A stretch of DNA of 64,000 bases from Solirubrobacter soli DSM 22325. GTDB taxonomy: Bacteria > Actinomycetota > Thermoleophilia > Solirubrobacterales > Solirubrobacteraceae. Of the stretch, positions 8,237 through 18,000 are shown in pieces (the first letter of the stretch is position 1; each line of letters opens with the position of its first letter). A program made the translations under genes and the position numbers. The stretch is taken from positions 124,001 to 188,000 of the forward strand of contig NZ_AUIK01000024.1 of NCBI RefSeq assembly GCF_000423665.1, in the 5' to 3' direction. The notes below the pieces were generated by a model that saw nothing but the letters and a program-made list of their open reading frames with translations, did no database searches and had not been told where the DNA came from.

Positions 8237-9097
8237 ATGACCCACCACACCGCCACCGCGGCCGGTCCCGTGCCGCCCGCGCGCACCCACGACGAAGCGA
8301 TCGCGCTGTTCCGGCGGCCGTTCGCACCCGGCGCCGTGGGCTTTCGCGCCATGAGCAAGGTCCCGTGGAACGAGGACCCGTGGGGCGGCGCCCAGGTCGC
8401 CGCCTACATCGGCGCCCAATCGGTCCTGCAACGCCTGAACTGCGTCGTCCCCGGCCGCTGGCGCATGAGCTTCGCGCCCGTCGACGGCGACCTGCTCGCC
8501 GCCGCCGCCGACGGCCAGACCCGCCGACGGCTCTACCTCGCCTGCCGGCTGCACGTCACGCTCCCCGAGGTCGTCAACGGGCCCGACGTCGAGGCCGTCT
8601 ACGAGGACGTCGGCGAATGCGACGCCGGCTCGCTGGCCGGACTGAAGGCGCTGTACTCCGACGCGCGCAAGCGCGCCGGCGTGGCCGCCGGGATCGGCGC
8701 CTACCTGTACACCGCGCTGGCCGCCGTCGTGCTGCCGATCGGCGACGCGCCCCGGCACGTGCAGTGTCTGCGCCGCAACGGCAAGAGCGACCTGCTGCTG
8801 CTCTCCCCCGAGACCGAGGCGTGGCTGCGCGCCGGCTACCGCACCCGGATGCTCAGCGAGACGGTGGTCCGCGACCTCGGGCCGATCCTCGCCCACGGCG
8901 AACCCGACGACGGCATCGGCCAGGGCGAGAGCACCGACGCCGCCGCGCACCCCACGCCCGAGACGCCCGCCGACCCCCACGCGACCGCCGCTGCCGAGCC
9001 GGCCGACGTCCCCAACGGGCACGCAAGCAACGGCAGCGGCGAGCTGGTCACGATCGACTTCGGCGGCCTCGGCCCCGCGACACCGCCCGCGGCGTGA
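8237..9097 (+). CDS. Rad52-like single-strand annealing protein (probable)
   Basis: ATG 8237 follows GGAAGGACC. The 286-aa product has the layout of Rad52/Rad22-type annealing proteins. A beta core includes LYLACRLHVTLPEV, then VYEDVGECDA, then a helix SLAGLKALYSDARKRAGVAAGIG with AYLYTALAAVVLPIG. These parallel the family's conserved glycine/acidic turn followed by the K-A-A-x-x-D-A-x-K-R-A helix. Residues beyond ~210 are a disordered Pro/Ala-rich tail ending in a short EL-x-TIDFGGLG patch, which may recruit a partner such as SSB. The family assignment rests on pattern, not a search. Its neighbours (helicase upstream, nuclease downstream) match phage-type recombination operons. Confidence 0.6.
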   Translation: MTHHTATAAGPVPPARTHDEAIALFRRPFAPGAVGFRAMSKVPWNEDPWGGAQVAAYIGAQSVLQRLNCVVPGRWRMSFAPVDGDLLAAAADGQTRRRLYLACRLHVTLPEVVNGPDVEAVYEDVGECDAGSLAGLKALYSDARKRAGVAAGIGAYLYTALAAVVLPIGDAPRHVQCLRRNGKSDLLLLSPETEAWLRAGYRTRMLSETVVRDLGPILAHGEPDDGIGQGESTDAAAHPTPETPADPHATAAAEPADVPNGHASNGSGELVTIDFGGLGPATPPAA

Positions 9098-9489
9098 GCC
9101 CGGCCCGCACGCGGCTGGCCGCACTCGCCGCGGCCGCGGGGTACGGCCCGGACACGCTGCTGCTGATCGCCGAGGCCGCCCTGCCCGCGCACCGGCCCGG
9201 CGACCGGCTCGACGACACGCGGCTCGCCCACGTCGCCACCGCGGTCGAAGTGCTCGCCCAGTGCGGCCACCGCGCCGAGGCGATCCCGGACCTGGTCGGC
9301 TCCTACCGGCTACGTCACCGCGATGGTCGCTGGCGCGAGCCCTTCTGGCGCGCCCAACTGAGCATCGCCGCGCTGCGCTTCAACCACCCGCGCTTCTACG
9401 GGCTCTCCCCGTGCGAGGCCGACCCCGCGCGGCTCGCCGCGTACAGCGCGCAGCCGGCGGCGGTCGCGCCGCTCACGCGGGCCGCCTGA
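9094..9489 (+). CDS. Hypothetical protein (131 aa) in recombination operon
   Basis: GTG 9094 overlaps the stop of the annealing-protein gene (GTGA). The 131-aa helical protein has no domain I recognise. It begins ARTRLAALAAAAGYGPDTLL and has a central helix VATAVEVLAQCGHRAEAIPD. Its C-terminus contains REPFWRAQLSIAALRFNHPRFYG, shown in part as WRAQLSIAALRF. Position between the annealing protein and the nuclease, with overlapping start, suggests a small accessory factor of the same process. Confidence 0.6.
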   Translation: MSPARTRLAALAAAAGYGPDTLLLIAEAALPAHRPGDRLDDTRLAHVATAVEVLAQCGHRAEAIPDLVGSYRLRHRDGRWREPFWRAQLSIAALRFNHPRFYGLSPCEADPARLAAYSAQPAAVAPLTRAA

Positions 9490-9570
9490 TCCCGAACTGC
9501 TCTCCGGAAGGAGCCTCCCCTGTCCGTCGTCGCCTCACTCGCTTCGCCGAGTCCGCACGCGCCCACGCCC

Positions 9571-10488
9571 GTGGGCGCCGCGGAACTCGCCGCACGCATC
9601 CGCATCCCGCGCCGGCTGCCCGTCCGCCACGATGGCGAGCCGTTGCGCCACCTCTCGCACTCCTCCTACTCCAAGTTCCTGCTCTGCCCCGACGACTGGC
9701 GCCGCCACTACCTGCTCGGCGAGCGCACCCCGCCGAGCGGGCACATGTTCCTCGGCGCGCGCGTCGACGACGCGCTCTCCACCTACCACCGCCACCTGCT
9801 CGCCTGCGGCGAACGGCTCACCCTGGACCAGCTCCAGGACGACTACCGCGACCACTGGACGCGCGAGCTCGCCGCCGAAGCGGCCGACCGCGGCGTGCAC
9901 TGGGACGCAGAGCTCGACGAAACCCGCGCGTTCACGCTGGGCCTGGAGGCGCTCGCGCTCACGCGGCGCGAACTGCTCCCGCTGCTCGGACGTCCCGTCG
10001 CGGTCCAGCGCGAGCTCGACTACGCGCTCGCGCCCGGGCTGGATTGGACGATCCAGGGCTTCCTCGACCTCGAAACCCTCCGCCCCAATGACGATCGCGG
10101 CGGCGAGCTCGTCCCGGCGATCGTCGACTACAAGGTCAAGAACACGCTGCACTCACAGGCCAAGGCCGACAACGATCCGCAGGCCGGGCTCTACCTCGCC
10201 GGCCGCTGGCTCGCCGGAGCGCCCGCCGAGCACTTCTGCTTCGCCCAGATCGGCAAACCCGGCAAGCGGCGCAAGACGATGAACACGAGCTTCGTCGTCA
10301 CCCGCCGCTCAGTCAGCGAGCTGCGCGCGACGCTGGCGCGGATCGCCCAGACCGCCAGCCAGATCCATGCGCTCTACGAGCGCTACGGGCCAGACGAGCC
10401 GTGGGGGTTCGCCGACCCGAGCGGATGGAAGTGCTCTCACCGCTACTGCGGGCATTGGGCGCGCTGCCCGGGCGGCGGTGGGCTGTGA
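9571..10488 (+). CDS. RecB/Cas4-like PD-(D/E)XK nuclease
   Basis: The protein has the RecB-nuclease layout. LSHSSYSKFLLCPDDWRRHYL is the N-terminal Cys-containing motif. GFLDLE and VPAIVDYKVKN carry the catalytic D and D-x-K (about residues 170-195). DPQAGLYLAGRWLAG is the Q-x-x-x-Y motif. The end, CSHRYCGHWARCPGG, supplies three Cys that, with the N-terminal Cys, would hold an iron-sulfur cluster as in Cas4/AddB. GTG 9571 has no ribosome-binding site. GGAAGGAG at 9505-9512 is ideally placed for CTG 9520, in the same frame and adding 17 residues, so a CTG start is likely. The last 261 bp recur at 13284-13544. Confidence 0.85.
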   Translation: MGAAELAARIRIPRRLPVRHDGEPLRHLSHSSYSKFLLCPDDWRRHYLLGERTPPSGHMFLGARVDDALSTYHRHLLACGERLTLDQLQDDYRDHWTRELAAEAADRGVHWDAELDETRAFTLGLEALALTRRELLPLLGRPVAVQRELDYALAPGLDWTIQGFLDLETLRPNDDRGGELVPAIVDYKVKNTLHSQAKADNDPQAGLYLAGRWLAGAPAEHFCFAQIGKPGKRRKTMNTSFVVTRRSVSELRATLARIAQTASQIHALYERYGPDEPWGFADPSGWKCSHRYCGHWARCPGGGGL

Positions 10489-10525
10489 CACGTGACGCTC
10501 GTCGCCCTCGGGCGCTGAAGCATTC

Positions 10526-10555
10526 TTGACGAAGGGATCGATGGCGGCGTAGGGT
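10526..10555 (+). promoter_or_regulatory. Sigma-70-type promoter upstream of lectin/Ig gene
   Basis: TTGACG (10526-10531), 18-bp spacer, TAGGGT (10550-10555), matching the actinobacterial TANNNT -10 pattern. Predicted transcription starts near 10562, about 33 nt before ATG 10595. The gene therefore looks independently transcribed rather than part of the recombination operon. Confidence 0.4.
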
Positions 10556-10594
10556 CGTATAGGAGTCTCGCGTCGCCGAAGGCGCGGGGTTGAA

Positions 10595-13123
10595 ATGAGC
10601 TGTCCTGTCGCCAGCAGCGGCGGTTGCATACGCCGAGCAGGGTGCGCCGCCGTCGCATCGAGAATCGTCGAACTCCACCGACGCCATCGAGGCGATCGCC
10701 GGCTGGCAGTACGTCGCCTTGCGATCACGACCACTGTCGCCTGTGCGCTGACGTGGACAATCACCGCGGCCGCCCTGGCAGTAACCGTCGACTACCCCGA
10801 CTTCTCGAGCACCGCCGGGCTCACACTCAACGGTGCAGCCCAAAGGCAAGGCAACGTCCTGCAACTGACGCCTGCTTCACCGAATACCCGCGGTAGCGCG
10901 TTCTTCGGGACTCGGATCGATCCGGCGGTGCCGTTCCACACTTCCTTTACCCTCCGGGCTCATGACGGCACGGCTGGGCTTGGCCGCTTTGCGTTCGTGA
11001 TCCAGCGGTCGAGCAATGGTCCCAACGCCCTCGGCATGGCCGGTGACGGCCTCGGCTATGGCGGGCTCACGCCCAGCGTGGCGGTCGCGGTACAGCCCAA
11101 CCGGCAAGGTCTCGGCGGCGACCAGATCGTGCTCGTCCAGAACGGCGATCTCGACCAACTTCTGTACTCGTACTGGCAATCAGGCTGGCCGGCCTTCGGG
11201 CAGACGCTCCGGCTGTTCATCGACTACTGGCCGCAAACCCAGATCCTGCGCGTCGCCGGGGATATTCCGCTCAACCATCCAGTCTTTTCCGGCGAGCCGC
11301 TCTTCGAGCGAACGATCAGCCTCTCGAGCGCACTCGGCGGACTCAGCTGGGTCGGGTTCACCGCCTCAACCGCGGACACGACCGCCGCGCAGGACGTCCT
11401 CAACTGGCACCTGGACAACCAGCGTCGCGATCTCACCCGGGTGCAGTTCGCTCTGAGCCGGGGCGCGTCGGGTCCCGACGAAGCGCGCGCCAGCTTCGCC
11501 GTGAGCGACCTGGAATACCCGGCTCAGACACCCAGCGGCCACGTCCAACTGATCGTCGACGACGTCCCTGTCGGGTCGGCGGTCGAGCTCGACGCCACGG
11601 GACACGCCACCACGACCGTATCCATGACCGGCGGCGTGCACGTCGTCTCCGCTGTCTACCGCGCCGACGGCCCGGACTTCTCCGACACCCGCGACACGAT
11701 CCTGTACACGGTCGCCGCCGACCAAACGCAAACCACTCTCACCAGCTCGGCTGCGCACCCGACGATCGGGCAGTCGGTCACCTTTACCGCCCGGGTAAGC
11801 GACTCCGACGAGCCGGGACTCACCCCGACCGGTCACGTCCAGTTCAGCATCGACGGGGACGCAGCCGGCAACCCGGTCGCCCTCGACGAGCACGGCACGG
11901 CCACCTTCACAACGGCGAGCCTGGCGAGCGGAACGCGTGCCGTGATCGCGGCCTACCAACCAGATCGGCCGGCCGCGTTCGTCAGCAGCCAGGCCGAATT
12001 GGCCCAAGGCGTCGAACGCCTGAAGACGGCCACAACCTTGACCGTCGAACCGGACCCGACCGTGGCCGGCCAGGACGCGATGTTCCGTGCCGTCGTCCAA
12101 GCCGACCCGCCGGCGAGCGGGCAGCCGACCGGCACGGTGGTCTTCACGGAGGCCGACGGCACCCCGTTCGCGGCTGCGGAGATCCACGACGGCAGAGCGC
12201 AGGCCCCCGCCTCGGCCAGCGCCGGGCATTACACGGTGCGAGCCGCGTACAGCGGCGATCAGCGCTTTGCCGCGAGCGTGGGCTCCGCTGACCAGACTGT
12301 TCTGCGGGCCAAGACCAAGACCACCATCGCGAGCGCTCCCAACCCTGTCGCCGCGGGCTCGAAGGTGAGCTTCACAATCACCGTGACGACGCTCGCTCCT
12401 GGCGACGTCGAACCCCTCGGCACCGTTGCGCTGCGGGTCGACGGTGTCGACGCGAGCGATCCGTTCGAGCTCGAGGATTTGCCCGACGACCCGGACAGCG
12501 GTGTGGTGGTGTTGACGGGCACCGCGACCGGTGCCGCGCGGACGGACGCGATCTCGGCGAGCTACAGCGGGGACGAGGACACTGAGCCAAGCACCTCCGC
12601 CGCGCTCCTCCAAACCGTCACGGCAGCTCCCGCCGCACCGGCCGTCGCGACACCCACTCCGGCAGCCAGCCCACCGGCGCGCGCGACGCAAGCGACTAGC
12701 GCCAAGGAGCTGGCTGCGATGACCGCGACGCTGACACGCGCACTCAAGCGCAGCGGCCGCGCCGCCCTCACCACCACACGGCAGCGGCTCACGGTGGCGG
12801 CGCCCGGCAAACTCCAACAACAGGTGTTCGCGACACCCGCCGAGGGGGCACCCCATGCCAAGCCGATGCTGCTCGCATCCGCGACGCATAGGTTCGCCAC
12901 TGCAGGAAGCGGCACCATCCGCCTGCGCCTCACCCCCATCGGACGACGGGCCCTGCGCCGGAAAGCGACGCTCACGGCACGGATCGTCACGACGTTCACG
13001 CCGAAGCACGGCACGCCAATCACCAGCGAAACCGGACTGAAGATCCGTTCACCGGCCCAAGCACGCGCCGCCGCCCGCCCCACGGGCCCCGGGGGCTGGA
13101 TCATGATCGCGTCTCGGCACTGA
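10595..13123 (+). CDS. Secreted lectin-like protein with tandem Ig-like repeats
   Basis: 842 aa. A signal/anchor segment lies at about residues 45-65 (LAITTTVACALTWTITAAAL), after a basic N-terminus that may be over-long. Residues ~65-280 resemble a legume/L-type lectin beta-sandwich: FHTSFTLRA, GRFAFVIQRS, ALGMAGDGLGYGG, SVAVAVQPNR, TLRLFIDYWP, SWVGFTAST. Three or four Ig-like repeats of the bacterial Big_3_5 kind follow, each with a Q-T-T-L-x-x-x-P start, G-x-V-x-F and a closing Y-S-G-D or equivalent, up to about residue 680. The C-terminal ~140 residues contain RRALRRKATLTARIVTTF. It is probably a surface or secreted adhesin. It sits between two copies of the nuclease gene's 3' end, so it looks like inserted cargo. 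Confidence 0.8.
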   Translation: MSCPVASSGGCIRRAGCAAVASRIVELHRRHRGDRRLAVRRLAITTTVACALTWTITAAALAVTVDYPDFSSTAGLTLNGAAQRQGNVLQLTPASPNTRGSAFFGTRIDPAVPFHTSFTLRAHDGTAGLGRFAFVIQRSSNGPNALGMAGDGLGYGGLTPSVAVAVQPNRQGLGGDQIVLVQNGDLDQLLYSYWQSGWPAFGQTLRLFIDYWPQTQILRVAGDIPLNHPVFSGEPLFERTISLSSALGGLSWVGFTASTADTTAAQDVLNWHLDNQRRDLTRVQFALSRGASGPDEARASFAVSDLEYPAQTPSGHVQLIVDDVPVGSAVELDATGHATTTVSMTGGVHVVSAVYRADGPDFSDTRDTILYTVAADQTQTTLTSSAAHPTIGQSVTFTARVSDSDEPGLTPTGHVQFSIDGDAAGNPVALDEHGTATFTTASLASGTRAVIAAYQPDRPAAFVSSQAELAQGVERLKTATTLTVEPDPTVAGQDAMFRAVVQADPPASGQPTGTVVFTEADGTPFAAAEIHDGRAQAPASASAGHYTVRAAYSGDQRFAASVGSADQTVLRAKTKTTIASAPNPVAAGSKVSFTITVTTLAPGDVEPLGTVALRVDGVDASDPFELEDLPDDPDSGVVVLTGTATGAARTDAISASYSGDEDTEPSTSAALLQTVTAAPAAPAVATPTPAASPPARATQATSAKELAAMTATLTRALKRSGRAALTTTRQRLTVAAPGKLQQQVFATPAEGAPHAKPMLLASATHRFATAGSGTIRLRLTPIGRRALRRKATLTARIVTTFTPKHGTPITSETGLKIRSPAQARAAARPTGPGGWIMIASRH

Positions 13124-13283
13124 GAAGTCCCCCGAGTCCGACTGATGAGCGAGCGCCGACGCACGATTGCCTGCCCGCTGTCGCCAGCTTCAAGGTCGCA
13201 CTGTGCGTCGAAGCCGAGGCGGAGCAACACCGCTAGCCTGTCCGTGCCTTGCCGGGCGCTGCTGGCGGGTCGGCAGCCCCGCG

Positions 13284-13544
13284 GAGCACTTCTGCTTCGC
13301 CCAGATCGGCACGCCCGGCAAGAAACGCAAGACGATGAGCACCGCGCTCGTCGTCACCCGCCGGTCGACCCGTGAGCTGCGCGCCACGCTCGTGCGGATC
13401 GCGCAGGCCGCCAGCCAGATCCACGCGCTCTACGAACGCTACGGACCAGATGAGACATGGGGGTTCGCGGACCCGAGCGGCTGGAAATGCTCGGCTCGCT
13501 ACTGCGGGCGCTGCGGCCGCTGTCCCGGCGGAGGCGGGCTGTAG
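13284..13544 (+). pseudogene. Duplicated 3' end of the RecB-like nuclease gene
   Basis: This stretch reads EHFCFAQIGTPGKKRKTM and continues, co-linear without gaps, to CGRCGRCPGGGGL and the stop. It matches the last 87 codons of the nuclease gene (10228-10488) at a constant offset of 3056 bp, with scattered substitutions. Catalytic residues are absent, so no active nuclease is made. An open frame from 13167 adds unrelated N-terminal residues. The two copies form imperfect direct repeats around the lectin/Ig gene. Confidence 0.85.
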
Positions 13545-13682
13545 GCGAATGCATGACTGCGATGTGCTTCATGGGCTGCGCGGTCGTCAAGTACCCCGGT
13601 ACAGGAGGATGCCTCTGCGTCGATCAGGACGCCGCGTACGAATCCGTCGCGCGCGGCGCCCTCTCGTGCACGCGCGCCACTC

Positions 13683-13732
13683 CAACGACAACGGACTACA
13701 CAACGACAACGGACTACAACGACAACGGACTG
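13683..13732 (+). repeat. Three tandem copies of a 16-bp unit
   Basis: The unit CAACGACAACGGACTA occurs at 13683-13698, 13701-13716 and 13717-13732 (last base G), with two extra bases between the first two. It lies in a stretch without a convincing gene (13545-14001). Function unknown; a slippage product or protein-binding array are both possible. Confidence 0.8.
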
Positions 13733-14001
13733 GACGTTGACGCGGGACCACAACGACTTCCATGCTCACGCCGATTGCGACTGCGCTTCACCGTCGGCGA
13801 TCCTGGGAGCGACGCGGTCACCGAGGCCGCGACGCCCGCGTGAGGCTGCTCGCCCCGACGCTCAACGAGTGGGGAACACGGCCGTACTGACTGCTCAGAC
13901 GACGCGGGGCGGCACGGCCTCTGCTGACTACGCTGCGCGCATGCCCACCGACAGCGAGGCGATCACCGATCCGGACGCGTTTCTCCCGCCGCTGCGAGTG
14001 C

Positions 14002-14730
14002 GTGGCGTTCGCGGCGCCGATCGAGTCGCTCGGCGACTGGCTGTGTCTGGCGCCGCCGGCTGGCCGCGCCAAGCAGTGGCGCGCCGGACGCTCCGCGCGC
14101 GAACTCGCGACCGCGTGGTTGCGTCCAAACCGGCCGGCGCTGCCAGAGGAACTCGCGCTGCTGCTCGTGTCACGGCCCGAAACGACCGGCTTTGCCGCCG
14201 GCCTGGCCCGGCCGGAGGCGCAACTACGGCTCGATGAGCACGCGGGCGCCACACGCAACGCCGACCTGCTGCTCCTTGGGACCGCCAACGGCGGGCGCAC
14301 GCTGATCACGATCGAGGCGAAAGCCGACGAGCCGTTCGGACCCACGGTCACCAAAGCGCTCGACGACGTGGCCGAGAAGCCGACATCCAACCTCCCGGCG
14401 CGCATCACCAACCTCGTGGAATTGGTGTTCGGCGCCGACGTCGACGCGGCCGCGTTGCGCTACCAGCTGCTGCACGGGCTCGGCGCGACCGTCCTCGAGG
14501 CCAAGCTCCGTGACGCCGAGCAGGCGGTGTTCGCCATCCACGAGTTCAAGACGACAGAGACCACCGCAGCCAAGCACGCGCAGAACCACCACGATCTCGC
14601 CGTCTTCTTGGCCGCGCTCGGCGCAGACCCACCGTCACCCGGTGAGCTGCAGCGCATCACGATCGCCGGAACACCCGACCTGTCGGTCTTCATCGGACTC
14701 GCGCGGACCGACACCATGGCCACCGGCTGA
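14002..14730 (+). CDS. PD-(D/E)XK-like protein of unknown role
   Basis: 242 aa. The central segment NADLLLLGTANGGRTLITIEAKADEPFG (quoted in pieces: NADLLLLG, TLITIEAKAD) has the acidic residue, beta-strand and E-x-K of the restriction-endonuclease fold. It is preceded by the LDEHAGATR region. N-terminal GDWLCLAPPAG and KQWRAGRSARELATAWL resemble a conserved K-x-W-x-x-G-x-S-A pattern seen in hypothetical nuclease-like proteins. Start is uncertain: GTG 14002 has no ribosome-binding site. A sensible N-terminus (MPTDSEAITDPDAFLPPLR) lies just upstream in another frame from ATG 13941, suggesting a frameshift near 14000. It precedes the SNF2-type helicase gene. Confidence 0.6.
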   Translation: MAFAAPIESLGDWLCLAPPAGRAKQWRAGRSARELATAWLRPNRPALPEELALLLVSRPETTGFAAGLARPEAQLRLDEHAGATRNADLLLLGTANGGRTLITIEAKADEPFGPTVTKALDDVAEKPTSNLPARITNLVELVFGADVDAAALRYQLLHGLGATVLEAKLRDAEQAVFAIHEFKTTETTAAKHAQNHHDLAVFLAALGADPPSPGELQRITIAGTPDLSVFIGLARTDTMATG

Positions 14731-15028
14731 GCGGCGACCGCCCGCGACGCGACGGGCGATCGTGGCGCACGGCGACGCGAATCGCGCGAGATCACCGTCC
14801 GGGGCGATTGACCTCCTACGCCAGGAACCGCGCGCACGGTTGAGCGGCGAGCAGCCGCGCCAAGGGCGGGCGGCCGTGCCGTCGCCGACCCGCGGGCCCT
14901 CGGCCGCGCCACTCCCAGCCGCCGCGAAGGCCCCACTGACCGCCCCGCCGAAGTCCTCACCCGCCGTGGTCTCGCCCGCCCGCATCACGGCGCGCTGCAC
15001 GGCACATCCCCGACACAAGGAGCCCACC

Positions 15029-18000
15029 TTGTCTCACACGAGCTTGACGGCCGCAGACCGCGGCCGACCCGCCGACGCGCCCCCGAAGCGACCGCCGGCG
15101 CCCTCGACGCAGCACACGCCGCTGAGCCGGATCGAACGGCCCGACTCGGCCGCGGGGCTCGAGACCGACGCCGCTCGCCAACTGGCGCGTTGCTTCGGCA
15201 CGCTCGGGCCGCCGATCGACATGCTGCACCCCGCGGCGTGGCGACGACTGGCCGCCGACGAGCCGGTCGACCTCAACGACCCCGATACGTGGGTCGACGC
15301 CGACGCGCACGCCGCGGCGGTCCTGCGCCGCCACGGCATCACCGGCGTGCGCGCGACCCGACTCGAGCTGCGGGCCGTCCGCCAGGTCGCGCGCGAACAG
15401 GCCCAGGCCGACCGTGCCGCCGGGCTCGACTGGACGCGCGTCACCACCCCGGCGAGCGCGCTCGACGACGCGCTGCGTCGCGCGCACGCGCGCTTGCCGG
15501 TCGACCTCGACGACCCCGCCGTCTGGGTCGCGCCGGAGGACCGCCAGCGCGCGCTCGCGCGCCGGCTCGGCCTGGACCCCGCCGTCGCGACGCAGGTCTC
15601 GCACTGGGCCGTCGAGCACCTCGACAACTTCGACGCCGACGACCTGCGCTGCTGGCGCATCGCCTCGCACCCGTGGTTGGCCCTCGCCGACCGCCAGCTG
15701 CCACCGGTGGAGCAGGTCGAGCGCCCGGTCGGCGTGTTCCTGACGCCCGCGCGCGAGGACGGCTGGGAACTCGCCCCGACCTTCTCGCTGAACGCGATCC
15801 GCACGCTCGCCGCGCTCGGCGCGAGCCTGCACACCGATCTGCGCTCGGCCACGCTGCCCGCGCACCTCATCCCGGAACTGCTCGAGCGCTGGAACCCCCG
15901 CACGCTGCACGCCGGGCCGCGCGAGAACGCGGACGCCGCCACGCCACTCGCCGAGGCGCTCACCCGCGAACTCGGCCAGAGCGTGAACCCCTGCGCCCCC
16001 GAGCACCCGATCGACCGCTGGGGCCGCATCCTCGTCCGCCGCCAAAGCCACACCACGACCGGCGGCACCGAGATCGCAGAGATCTCACTGCGCGTCGTCA
16101 CCCTGCCCGTGCGCCGCCTCCCGCGCCGCCGGCTCGGCTCGGCACCTTTCGACGAATTCCACGCGACCCAAAGCGCGGTTATGGAGTTCGGCGAGGCCGT
16201 CCAGACCGCGATCGAGCACGGCCTGCCGCTGCTGCTGTCCTCCGAGGCCTCCGGGGAGCTCAAGGACACCGTGCGCGTCGGACGCATGAAGGGCCGCCCC
16301 GGCCTGCTCGCCATCACCACCGCCGACGGCCCGAGCGCGACCACGCGCCGCATCGTGGGCGAGCAGGCGATCGCCGAACTGCGCGAGCTCAAGCGCAGCG
16401 GCTCGAGTGTCACGCTCGACGCGGGCGCGCGCCAGCTGGTGCGCATGGTCCGCGCGCGGCCGCTGGCCGACGACCCGGTGCTGCTCGGCCGCCAGCGCGA
16501 GCTCGCGGCGCTGAAGGTCGTCGGCTCGGGCGTCGACGCCTCGCAGACCGGCACCGGCAAGACGATCACCTCCGGCCGCGCGCTCGCGCACCGCGCCGCC
16601 ACCACCCCGCGATTTCGCGGGGCGATCGTGGCCGAGGGCCGGCTGCTCGGCCAGTGGCGCGATGAGCTGCTGCACGGCGCGCCCGCGCGCGGCCTGCCGG
16701 CGCTCGCGCCGAACGTCGACGTGCTCGTGCTCGCCGAGCACGGCCCGATCGCCGGCCGGATGCGCCGCTTCGACCGCGAGCTCGGCGACCGGCCGGGCGT
16801 CGCGCTGGTGGCCAACGGCGTGCTCGACCGCCACCCCAGCGAGCTGGCCGCGCTGGACTGGCACCTGCTGATCGCCGACGAGGCGCTGCGCTACGCCAAC
16901 CCTGCCACCGAGGCCCACCAGGCCCTCGCCCAGCTACGGATGTCATCGGTCGCCGACTGCTGGCTATTGACCGCCACCCCGCGCGGCAAGGACGCCGAAC
17001 AGCTCGATGTGCTCGTCGGGCTCGCGCTCGGCGACGAGGCGATGATCCGCGAACGGCTCACCACGCGCGAGGCCGGCGACCTGCTCGACGAGCTCAACGC
17101 CCACCGGCTGCGCGTCAACTACGGCCCGCACCTCGTGCGCGTCACCCGCCAGGACATGCAGCCCTGGATGCCCGACGTCCGCCCCGCCCAGCCGCTCGCG
17201 CTCGAGGCCGACACCGCACTGGCCGAACTGCTGGACGCGATCCGCCGCGGCGGCCGCGAGGCCTACCGGCGACTGCTCGAACTGCTGCGCGAGCTGCGCG
17301 ACCTCGAACCCGCCAGCCCGGTCTACAAGCAGGCGCTGGCCGAGATCGCACGCGTCCAAGGCGTGGTCCTGGGAAATGTCGGCGTCTACGTCGACGCCTC
17401 CGTCGACCCCGAGACGCTCACGCACTCCAAAGCCGCGCTCGCCCAGGCGCTCTGCCGACAGGGACTGGTGCTCGAGGCGATGCGCGGCGGCGGCGACGGC
17501 CAGCCGCTGCTGCGCGGCGTGACCGCCCAGACCCTCGCCGGGATCGCCGGCGAGGAACAGGTGCTCGTGTTCGCCGAACGCGTGCGGTGCCTACGCCAAC
17601 TCGCCGCCACGTTGCGCGAACGCCACGGCATCGAGACGTACGCCGCCGACGGCTCGATCGCCAGCCGCGAGTTCGAGACGCTCAAGAGCCGCTTCACCGC
17701 CGGCGAGTTCCCGATCCTCTGCCTCTCGAAAGTCGGGCAAGAGGGCCACAACCTGCAAAACGCGAGCGTGCTCTGTCACCTCGACCTACCGTGGCTGCCC
17801 GCCGGACTCGAACAGCGCGTCGGACGCGCCGCGCGACCCGGAGCCGCGCGCGGGTGGGTGCAGACCTACATCCCCTACATCCGCGACGCCGGCGTCGCGC
17901 ACGTCGTCTCGATCCTCTCCCCACGCGGCGGCGAACACCACCAGGTGCTCGACTCCTACGAGGGCGTCGCCGCGGCCGACTCCACGATCGCCACCCAGCT

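Noticed and set aside
6756..8240. A 494-codon frame inside the UvrD-like gene, and a 423-codon antisense frame (6676-7947)
   Set aside because: Both are shadows of a helicase gene whose motifs are all in the main frame; high GC removes stops in other frames.
11366..13009. Antisense 547-codon frame across the Ig repeats
   Set aside because: It has no domain and no ribosome-binding site, and its composition mirrors the sense-strand Ig repeats.
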